Positions 36,032-43,296 of a DNA stretch of 64,000 nucleotides are shown here, piece by piece. The notes below the pieces were generated by a model. The model did not search any database. It had not been told where the DNA came from and was given only the letters and a program-made list of their open reading frames with translations. Each line of letters opens with the position of its first letter. Position 1 is the stretch's first letter. The stretch comes from Lawsonibacter faecis (GTDB lineage: Bacteria; Bacillota; Clostridia; Oscillospirales; Oscillospiraceae), in the NCBI RefSeq assembly GCF_014287675.1, contig NZ_JACOPQ010000016.1:1-64000 (forward strand). The letters run 5' to 3'. Made by a program: the position numbers and the translations under genes.

Positions 36032-36880
36032 GTGAAAAAACGCTGGTGGGCGATGGGAGCCCTGGCGGTTTTATGGGTTGGGGCGGCGCTGCTGGCCCGG
36101 GGGCAGTCCGCGCCCGCGCCCGCGCTGGGGGACGGCCTGTTCGCCTGGGGCGGGGAGACCCTCCTGCCGGAAAACCGGGGAGCGCTCACCGACACTCTGG
36201 CACGGCTGGGTGCGGACGTCCTCTACCAGGAGTTCCCCGCCGGGACAGGGGCGGAGACTGCCGCCGAATTTCTCACGGATATGGAGGCCGCGGGCGTGGA
36301 GGTCTACTGCCTCGCCGGCGCGCCTGAGTGGGGCCTGGAGGAGGACGGCCGGTCCCTGGTGGAGGCGATTGACCGGGCCGCCGCCCTGGGACCCGGAGTC
36401 AGAGGGGTCATGGCCGATGTGGAACCCTATCTCACCCCGGCGTGGGACAGGGACAGCGATGCGGTAATGGAGCGCTATGTATCCGGCATGGCGGCCGCCA
36501 GGGAGCACGCGCGCGGGCGGGGGCTGAGCCTTATCGCCTGCATCCCCTACTGGTACGACAACGACCATGCCGATGCCCTGGCCCGGCTCATCGCCACTGG
36601 CTGCGACGGCGTGGCGGTCATGAACTACTACCGGGGCGCGGAGGCGGAGCATCTGCGCACCGAGCTGGAGCTGGCCCGCAGGGCGGGGATCCCCACGGTG
36701 TGTGTCTCCGAATTCCAGCAGCCGGGAACCCATGACCTGACGGATAAGACCACCTACTACACGGACGGCTTGGAAGCCGCACGGGAGAGCTGGGCAGCTG
36801 TCCGGGAGACCCTGGGGGACGGGGGACTCTCCTTCGCCTACCACTGGTACGCCCCTGTCCGGGAGCTGCTGGAGCGGTGA
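36032..36880 (+). CDS. Secreted TIM-barrel-like protein, function unknown
   Basis: 282 aa from GTG 36032, preceded at good spacing by GGGAAGGGG; ATG 36011 is an alternative. A signal-anchor (about 5-24) is followed by an alpha/beta barrel-like sequence with GVRGVMADVEPYLTPAWD, LIACIPYWYDNDHADAL, GVAVMNYYRGAEAEHL and LSFAYHWYAPVRELLE. Acidic residues at strand ends (DVEP, EFQQ) resemble glycoside-hydrolase-type barrels, but I cannot assign a family. It is divergent from, and shares an intergenic region with, the polymer operon, so a role in handling the same polymer is possible. Confidence 0.75.
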   Translation: MKKRWWAMGALAVLWVGAALLARGQSAPAPALGDGLFAWGGETLLPENRGALTDTLARLGADVLYQEFPAGTGAETAAEFLTDMEAAGVEVYCLAGAPEWGLEEDGRSLVEAIDRAAALGPGVRGVMADVEPYLTPAWDRDSDAVMERYVSGMAAAREHARGRGLSLIACIPYWYDNDHADALARLIATGCDGVAVMNYYRGAEAEHLRTELELARRAGIPTVCVSEFQQPGTHDLTDKTTYYTDGLEAARESWAAVRETLGDGGLSFAYHWYAPVRELLER

Positions 36881-36988
36881 CGTCCCGGAGCAATTGATAT
36901 TTAGTATACCATACTTTCTGCGGAGGGTACATGCCTTTTCCCCCAAAAAAACCTTTTAGACTGGGGAAAATAGGAGAAATTCCGCCGG

Positions 36989-37012
36989 ACGCACATGTAA
37001 TTGTGCGTTTTG
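36989..37012 (+). promoter_or_regulatory. Small hairpin in the leader of the EF-G-like gene
   Basis: ACGCACA (36989-36995) pairs with TGTGCGT (37002-37008), followed by TTTG, 63 nt before the ATG. Genes for ribosomal protection proteins are often controlled by leader attenuation, so this could be an attenuator. The stem is short and confidence is low. An inverted repeat AGTAT-ACC-ATACT at 36903-36915 is also present. Confidence 0.3.
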
Positions 37013-37074
37013 CACTGAAACGCTGCCTATCCGAGGCTGGGACGCAAAATTTACTGTAAATCTGGTGAAATCAC

Positions 37075-39726
37075 ATGAAAAGACTGGCCGTCGGTATTCT
37101 GGCCCATGTGGACGCAGGAAAGACCACCCTCTCCGAGGGGCTGCTCTACGGCTGCGGACAACTGAAAAAGCTGGGCCGGGTGGACCACCAAAACGCCTTT
37201 TTGGATACCGACGCCCAAGAGCGGGAGCGGGGGATCACCATCTTCTCCAAGCAGGCCGTTGTACCCCTGGAGACTGCGGTGATTACCCTGCTGGACACGC
37301 CGGGCCACGCGGACTTCTCCGCCGAGATGGAGCGAACCCTCCAGGTACTGGACTACGCCATACTGGTCATCAGCGGGGCGGACGGCGTCCAGGGCCATAC
37401 CCGGACGCTCTGGCGGCTGCTGGAGCGGTACGGCATCCCCACCTTCCTCTTTGTCAACAAGATGGACCAGCCGGGAACGGACCGTGCGGCCCTGCTCTCC
37501 GAGCTGAAGAGCAGGCTGGATGACGGCTGCGTGGACTTCGGGACCGGAGGGGACAGCCTGTACGAAAATATCGCCGTGTGCGGCGAGGAAGCGCTGGAGC
37601 GCTATCTGGAGACCGGACGGGTGGAGGATGGGGAGATTTGCGCCCTCATCCGGCGGCGCAGGCTCTTCCCCTGTCTGTTCGGCTCCGCCCTCCGAATGGA
37701 GGGGGTGGACGCGCTGCTGGACGCCCTGGAGCGTTATACCGAGGCGCCCCAGTATCCCCGTGAGTTCGGCGCAAAGATCTTTAAAATCGCCCGGGACAGC
37801 CAGGGCGGACGGCTGACCTACCTGAAAGTAACGGGCGGGAGCCTGAGGGTGAAGAGCGTGCTCACCAACCGCGCCGCCGGGCTGGACGGGGACAGGGTCT
37901 GGGAGGAGAAGGCGGACCAGATCCGCATCTACTCCGGGGCGAAGTTTCAGGCCGTGGACGAGGCTCCGGCGGGTACGGTCTGCGCCGTCACCGGCCTGAG
38001 CCGGACCCGGCCGGGAGAGGGGCTGGGCGTCGAGGCGGCGTCCGCGGCCCCGGTGGTGGAACCGGTGCTCTCCTACCGGGTGGAGCTGCCGGACGGCTGT
38101 GACGCGCATACAGCCCTCAGAAAGCTGCGGATGCTGGAGGAGGAGGACCCCCAGCTCCACCTCGTATGGAACGAGCAGCTGCGGGAGATACACGTCCAGC
38201 TCATGGGGGAGGTCCAGCTGGAGGTTCTGCGGCGGCTCATGGCTGAGCGCTTCGGCCTGGAGGTGGGCTTCGGGGCGGGGAGCATCGTCTATAAGGAGAC
38301 CATCGCAGGCGCGGTGGAGGGTGTGGGGCACTTTGAGCCCCTGCGGCACTATGCCGAGGTCCACCTCCTGCTGGAGCCGCTGCCCAGGGGGAGCGGCCTG
38401 CGGTTTGGTACCGCGTGCAGCGAGGATGTGCTGGACCGCGCCTGGCAGCGGCTGATATTGACCCATCTGGAGGAGAAGACCCACCTGGGGGTGCTCACGG
38501 GCGCGCCCATTACGGACATGAGGATGACCCTGATTGCGGGGCGGGGGCACCTGAAACACACGGAGGGGGGCGATTTCCGCCAGGCCACCTACCGGGCGGT
38601 GCGCCAGGGGCTGATGTGTGCGGAGAGCATCCTGCTGGAGCCCTGGTACGACTTCCGGCTGGAGGTGCCCGGCGAGTACGTGGGCCGGGCCATGTCCGAT
38701 CTGCAGCGGATGGGGGGCGAGACGGCGGCGCCGGAGACGGCGGGGGAGGAGCGTATCCTCACCGGGTCCGTCCCGGTGGCGGCGCTGGGCGACTATCCCA
38801 GGGCGGTGACCGCTTACACCAAGGGCCGGGGGCGGATGTTCTGCACCCTGAGGGGGTATGAGCCCTGCCGCGACCAGGAGCGGGTGGCGGCGGAGACCGG
38901 CTACGACCCCGAGCGGGATTTGGAGAACACCCCCGACTCGGTCTTCTGCGCCCACGGGGCGGGCTTTCCCGTCAAATGGGACCGGGTGCGGGAGTATATG
39001 CACGTGGACAGCGGCCTGCGGCTGGGGGAGAGGGAGGCGCAGCCGGAGGAGGCGCCCCCGGCCCCGGCCCGGCAGAGCTATGCCGGGGGGATCGAGCAGG
39101 ACAAGGAGCTCCAGGCCATCTTTGAGCGGACGTACGGCCCGGTGAAACGCCGGGATTTTCAGCCCCAGCCGCCCCGGCGGGAGTCCCGGGAGGATGAGCC
39201 GGAGAAGGTGGCCATACGGCCGAGAGAGGCCGGGCCGGAATATCTGCTGGTGGACGGGTACAACATCATCTACGCCTGGGACGAGCTGAAGGAGGCGGCG
39301 CGGGAGAATCTGGACGCCGCCCGGCAGATGCTGATGGACGTGCTGAGCAATTACCAGGGATACCGGAAATGCGAGGTCATCCTGGTCTTTGACGCCTATA
39401 AGGTACCGCGCAATTTGGGCGAGGTGGTGAAGTACCACAACATCCACGTGGTCTACACCAAAGAGGCGGAGACGGCGGACGCATATATCGAGAAGGCCAC
39501 CTATGAGCTGGGAAAGCACTACCGGGTGCGGGTGGCAACCTCGGACAGCGCGGAGCAGCTCATCATCCTGGGCCATGGGGCCCTGCGCATCTCCGCCCGG
39601 ACCTTCCGGCAGGAGGTGGACCGGACCGGGGCGGAGGTGGCCGCCATCCTGGCGAGGAACAACCGCCGGGAGAAGTCCGGGGCGGTGGCGCAGGCTATGG
39701 AGCGGGCCAGAGGGGAGAAGAAATGA
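37075..39726 (+). CDS. EF-G/Tet(M)-like ribosomal GTPase fused to a NYN (YacP/Rae1-like) nuclease domain
   Basis: 883 aa. Residues 1-650 are a translation-factor GTPase of the ribosomal protection type: G1 AHVDAGKTT, G2 RGIT, G3 DTPGHADF, G4 NKMD, G5 GSAL, then EF-G domains II-V. A Pro/Glu/Arg-rich linker leads to a C-terminal YacP-type NYN domain (about 720-870): LLVDGYNIIYAWDEL, ILVFDAYKV, ETADAYIEKATYEL, VATSDSAEQ and ISARTFRQEV. Rae1 (YacP) of Bacillus cleaves mRNA in the ribosomal A site, and Tet(M)-type GTPases also act at the A site, so the fusion plausibly couples ribosome binding to mRNA cleavage. Fusions of this kind may exist in other clostridia. Tetracycline resistance should not be assumed. 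Confidence 0.88.
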   Translation: MKRLAVGILAHVDAGKTTLSEGLLYGCGQLKKLGRVDHQNAFLDTDAQERERGITIFSKQAVVPLETAVITLLDTPGHADFSAEMERTLQVLDYAILVISGADGVQGHTRTLWRLLERYGIPTFLFVNKMDQPGTDRAALLSELKSRLDDGCVDFGTGGDSLYENIAVCGEEALERYLETGRVEDGEICALIRRRRLFPCLFGSALRMEGVDALLDALERYTEAPQYPREFGAKIFKIARDSQGGRLTYLKVTGGSLRVKSVLTNRAAGLDGDRVWEEKADQIRIYSGAKFQAVDEAPAGTVCAVTGLSRTRPGEGLGVEAASAAPVVEPVLSYRVELPDGCDAHTALRKLRMLEEEDPQLHLVWNEQLREIHVQLMGEVQLEVLRRLMAERFGLEVGFGAGSIVYKETIAGAVEGVGHFEPLRHYAEVHLLLEPLPRGSGLRFGTACSEDVLDRAWQRLILTHLEEKTHLGVLTGAPITDMRMTLIAGRGHLKHTEGGDFRQATYRAVRQGLMCAESILLEPWYDFRLEVPGEYVGRAMSDLQRMGGETAAPETAGEERILTGSVPVAALGDYPRAVTAYTKGRGRMFCTLRGYEPCRDQERVAAETGYDPERDLENTPDSVFCAHGAGFPVKWDRVREYMHVDSGLRLGEREAQPEEAPPAPARQSYAGGIEQDKELQAIFERTYGPVKRRDFQPQPPRRESREDEPEKVAIRPREAGPEYLLVDGYNIIYAWDELKEAARENLDAARQMLMDVLSNYQGYRKCEVILVFDAYKVPRNLGEVVKYHNIHVVYTKEAETADAYIEKATYELGKHYRVRVATSDSAEQLIILGHGALRISARTFRQEVDRTGAEVAAILARNNRREKSGAVAQAMERARGEKK

Positions 39727-39810
39727 GCGCGGGGCGGGAAGAACCGTGTGAAAGACCGCGCCTGCCGGCCGGGAGAGACCGGAGCGAAACGTGCCCATTC
39801 TTAAAATAAG

Positions 39811-39860
39811 GCACTCTGAAATGCCGCCGGTACTTTCGTACCGGCGGCACAGTGCTTTTT
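39811..39860. terminator. Bidirectional terminator between EF-G-NYN gene and RyR operon
   Basis: Perfect 12-bp stem (39822-39833 with 39838-39849), TTTC loop, with an outer GCACT/AGTGC pairing and TTTTT at 39856-39860. It serves the plus-strand GTPase gene and lies against the stop of the minus-strand gene. Confidence 0.8.
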
Positions 39861-41670
39861 ATGGGTCCATCAGAAGAATGGGAATGAGATCGTAGCAGAC
39901 GGTTTTACAGGTCTCGTCGTCCCTCAGAAGTGCCTCCCAGTCCACGAGGCAGGGGTGAAAGAGATCGTTTCGCGTATTGCCGTCTCGGCCCTGGTAGCCG
40001 TGGGCGTACAGAAAGCCGCACCAGCGCTCATGCTCCAGCCGGGCCAACAGGGCAATGGCGGGATGGGCGCTCAGCAGGGTGCGCAGCATTCCGGCGTTGT
40101 CCTTACAGTCTGAAAGGGCGTTTCGGCAGATCTCCAGCTCGCCGCGGGACAGCAATTTGTCCCGCAGGGGTATCAAATAGGACTGGCAATAGGCGGCCTG
40201 GGCCCGGGTGGAGTCCTTTTTTAGGCTGTCCAGCGCATCCCAGGGGATGGGGGGCGTTTCCGGATGGAAGAGGCGCTGCTCCTGAGCGCAGTATCCGGCG
40301 TGAAAGGCCATGGCGGCCTCGTCCAGCCTGGTCCCCAGCACCAGCTCCTGCGTCAGCAGGGAGCGCCGCTCCCCAAAGGGGAAGGCGCGCTGAAAGGGGC
40401 CGCCGCTCTCATCCAGGCACCGGGCCAGGGCGTCGCTGCCGTCCAGCCGCACCCCGATGGGGAAGTCCCCCTCCAGCGCTTCTGCGGTCCGGAGCGCCAG
40501 AGACGGGTCCCGGAAGCAGACCGCGGCATAGGTGAAGCCGCCGCCGTGAAGCGCCCGGGGCAGCTCGTCGGAGAGTACGTCCATCTGCACGGCCTGGAGC
40601 GTGACGAAGCGATGCAGCTGAGGGTATTTGGCTTTAATGCGGTGGAGCTTCCGCTCTGCATCCTGATCCAAAACCGTAACGTCCAGAAGCGCACCGGGCG
40701 CGGTAGGACTCAGGGCGGCGGCCTGGAGGAGCACCGCTTCGCCGCAGGCCCCAAGTCCGGCGATGAGCAGCCGGCTGGGCTTCAGGCTCCCGGTTTGCTT
40801 ATGCGGCTGGGCAGAACCGTCGAGCTGCGCTAAGCTGTCCGCGCCCAGCCCCCTGCGCAGAAAGAGGTCGCGCGCCGCCAGGGCGGCGGTGCTGAAGCAC
40901 TTCAGGTCCAGCGGGGAGCCGCCGGCGCCCTGATGCTCCTGGCGATAACGGGAGATCAGCGGCTGCATTGAGCCGTCCCCGGAGTACAGGGCGCAGGGGA
41001 GCGCTCCGCACCTGCGGGGGTATTTTTCCAGGTGCTGCTCCAGGGCCTTGAGGATGGAGAAGTTGAGGGAGACCTCCGGATGGAAGAGAACCGCGCCGTC
41101 GGCCCGCTCCAGATGCAGCCGGCGCAGGCAGACGGTGCGCTCTGCGGCCGTTCCGTTCTCCAGGGGCATGGCGAAGACGGTGACGCCACCGCGCTCCAGG
41201 GGCAGGCGAAGCTCCACAGGGAGTGGGGACTGCGTGACAAGAATCACCTTGCGGCGGAAAAAGCCGCCGCCATGCCGGAGGCTGTCCACCAGGGTGAGGC
41301 AGTCGCTCCCCTGGCCGCAAACCAGGATATAAGGCCGGAAAAAGCGGGACAGGCCGCCCAGGGCGTGGCGCAGGGTAGACTCCAGCAGGCGGAAGACCGC
41401 CACGGCGGTGCAGAGGGGACAGAGCCACATGGCGATTGCATACGCAAGCGGCACAGGGTCGGCCAGCCCCGCGCCGGGGGAGAACAGAAAGAGTTTGACG
41501 GCACTGAACGCTGTGGAGGAGACAAGCTGGGCGCCGGAGGCGATTTTGGGGGAGTAATAGAGCCAGCTCCCCGCCAGGGCGCAGGCCAGGGCGGCCAAAT
41601 CCAGAAGCGCAATCAGCCGCCCCCGCCAGAGACGCCAAAAATCGGAGAGGTGCTCCCGCAGTGCAGCCAT
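39859..41670 (-). CDS. Two-TM, double Rossmann (TrkA-N/RCK-like) protein with C-terminal RyR domain
   Basis: 603 aa. Two membrane helices (about 19-39 and 72-94) enclose a loop that could form a pore. Then come a first Rossmann-like module (RPYILVCGQGSDCLTLVDSL, residue 112 on) and a second (LLIAGLGACGEAVLLQAAAL, GxGxxG at 305-310), an arrangement like RCK-gated cation channels. The last 70 residues are a RyR domain (LLARLEHERWCGFLYAHGY ... HPCLVDWEAL ... CYDLIPILL). ATG 41670 follows the TIR-gene stop by one base, so translation is coupled. It is probably the membrane effector of the three-gene system. Channel activity is inferred, not shown. Confidence 0.75.
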   Translation of the reverse strand: MAALREHLSDFWRLWRGRLIALLDLAALACALAGSWLYYSPKIASGAQLVSSTAFSAVKLFLFSPGAGLADPVPLAYAIAMWLCPLCTAVAVFRLLESTLRHALGGLSRFFRPYILVCGQGSDCLTLVDSLRHGGGFFRRKVILVTQSPLPVELRLPLERGGVTVFAMPLENGTAAERTVCLRRLHLERADGAVLFHPEVSLNFSILKALEQHLEKYPRRCGALPCALYSGDGSMQPLISRYRQEHQGAGGSPLDLKCFSTAALAARDLFLRRGLGADSLAQLDGSAQPHKQTGSLKPSRLLIAGLGACGEAVLLQAAALSPTAPGALLDVTVLDQDAERKLHRIKAKYPQLHRFVTLQAVQMDVLSDELPRALHGGGFTYAAVCFRDPSLALRTAEALEGDFPIGVRLDGSDALARCLDESGGPFQRAFPFGERRSLLTQELVLGTRLDEAAMAFHAGYCAQEQRLFHPETPPIPWDALDSLKKDSTRAQAAYCQSYLIPLRDKLLSRGELEICRNALSDCKDNAGMLRTLLSAHPAIALLARLEHERWCGFLYAHGYQGRDGNTRNDLFHPCLVDWEALLRDDETCKTVCYDLIPILLMDP

Positions 41671-41671
41671 G

Positions 41672-43261
41672 TCACAGCTCCATAGGGCCGGAGCCTGATT
41701 TGCCGCCCCGGCGCCCGGGCCTGCCGGGCATGGGAGGCAGCTCCAGGCCGTCTATTTGCAGCACGTCGGAGCTTTCGCCGCAAAGGTCCAGAAGTTTGAC
41801 AATCTGAATGAGCTTGTCCTTGAGGCCGAAACCGAAGCCCACGCAGCAGGTCCGGCTGCCAACGGCAAAAGTTCGGCAGGTCTTAAAGTAGGGGGGCATT
41901 CCCGCGCCCCGGTTTTCAGACAAAGCGTAGTCGGTCAGGGACAGTGAGGTCAGGCGCTCGGCCGCCTCGTCCAGCTTGTCCGGGTGGCGCTCAAGGACCG
42001 CGGAATAGACATCGTACATCAGATCGGACTGGTTGCCGGAGCCGTCGAAATGATAGACATGGTAGGAGAGCATATCGCCGCGGCCGCTGGGCTTTGCAGC
42101 TGCGAAGGCATCCTGGGAGGCGCCGGTGCTCCCGGGCGCGCGAAGACGCACGTCGGGCAGCTCCACGCCTGAGAGCACGGCGGGGTCCTCGCCCGTGATG
42201 GCAAACAGTTTGGCAATGAGCTTCAGCTTGTCGCTATAGCTGTAAGACGTGCCGATGCAGATCTGCTTGCCGGCTTCCGACAGACGGAAGGTCTGACAGC
42301 CGCGGAAGTAGGTGGGCATCGCCTCATTCTGATTGGCGGCGTCCTCATAGTCGACAGCGCAGGCGCAGGTAAGCTGGCCGATAAGGGCGTCCACCGCTTC
42401 CGGGTGCCTGCGGATAACCTCGCGGAAGACAGTCAGCATCATATTGCTTTGATTCTCCGTGTACTCCTGACCATAGATGGAGAAGGTAATATCTCCGGTG
42501 GTGGTGTGGGGCTTTTTGCGGGATGAGGGGACAGGAAGCGGGTCAGCGTCGGGGGGGAGCGCCTCGCCGTCGGATTCGTGGGCCCCGCCCGGCATTTCCG
42601 GGGCAGTCTCCGCTTCGTCGGGGGCCCCGGTATCCGGAAACGGCTTGTCGTCAGTCTCCACGGAGAGGGGGGCCGGAGGCTCCGCGATCACGGTCTTCTC
42701 ATGCTCGCGGCTGTTCCAGAGCTCAGTATTGCGGGTGATGGTCTCCTCGTCAAACATGGATACCTCCGAAGCCTCGCGGCGGATTGCCTTGATAAGCTCC
42801 GGGTAGTAGTTGGTTTTATGGAGGTAGAGGTAGGTTTTGGTGGGGGGCAGATAGGTATCGATAAGGAATTCCGCATTGGTCACATCCTGTGGGGCGGTGT
42901 GGTTATACTTGCGGTTAATCTCATCGAGAACGGTATCGAAAGAGGCCTCGCTGAAGTTGATAGGGATGATTGACTTCTTATATCGGCGTGCCTTTTTCAG
43001 CTCCTCTGCGACATTGGGGCTCATCAGGGCCAGCTCGCTGGCAAAGAACAGCACGCCGCAGCAATTTGCATCACGGAGGATGGGCAGGGCCTCTTCGTTC
43101 CAGTTTCGCCCCGCCGTCAGATCCTCGTCGTACCAGATGTTGATGCCGTAAACGGTCTGCAGGTATTCGACATTATTGCGGATAATATCCTTTTCGTCGC
43201 TCTTGTAGCTGATAAACAGATAGGGTTTCGCCCGGTCAAATTTGAGCTTATACTCTGCCAT
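41672..43261 (-). CDS. TIR-domain protein with tandem duplicated C-terminal module
   Basis: 529 aa. Residues 10-150 form a TIR domain: PYLFISYKSDEKDIIRN, INIWYDEDL, and a candidate catalytic Glu at 86/87 in SPNVAEELKKA as in NAD-cleaving TIRs. An acidic, Pro-rich linker (about 190-255) follows. Then a module of about 112 residues occurs twice (257-369 and 398-509), each with a YxxCxTF core, a CxG(T/F) strand, DKL(K/I)xIxKL and a final LSG/IDG-VELP. I do not recognise this module. The gene is second in the HD-RyR/TIR/TM-RyR operon. NADase or cyclic-nucleotide production by the TIR is known for the family; activity here is inferred. Confidence 0.82.
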   Translation of the reverse strand: MAEYKLKFDRAKPYLFISYKSDEKDIIRNNVEYLQTVYGINIWYDEDLTAGRNWNEEALPILRDANCCGVLFFASELALMSPNVAEELKKARRYKKSIIPINFSEASFDTVLDEINRKYNHTAPQDVTNAEFLIDTYLPPTKTYLYLHKTNYYPELIKAIRREASEVSMFDEETITRNTELWNSREHEKTVIAEPPAPLSVETDDKPFPDTGAPDEAETAPEMPGGAHESDGEALPPDADPLPVPSSRKKPHTTTGDITFSIYGQEYTENQSNMMLTVFREVIRRHPEAVDALIGQLTCACAVDYEDAANQNEAMPTYFRGCQTFRLSEAGKQICIGTSYSYSDKLKLIAKLFAITGEDPAVLSGVELPDVRLRAPGSTGASQDAFAAAKPSGRGDMLSYHVYHFDGSGNQSDLMYDVYSAVLERHPDKLDEAAERLTSLSLTDYALSENRGAGMPPYFKTCRTFAVGSRTCCVGFGFGLKDKLIQIVKLLDLCGESSDVLQIDGLELPPMPGRPGRRGGKSGSGPMEL

Positions 43262-43296
43262 ACCTCAACACGCTCCCTTAAACTCATTCTCTATGG

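Noticed and set aside
37075..39726. Tetracycline resistance gene
   Set aside because: The GTPase part is of the ribosomal protection type, but the protein is about 240 residues longer than Tet(M) and fused to a nuclease domain. Resistance cannot be claimed from sequence.
37051..39798. Long minus-strand open frame opposite the EF-G-like gene
   Set aside because: The plus strand has all GTPase motifs; the antisense product is Pro/Leu/Arg/His-rich without domains.
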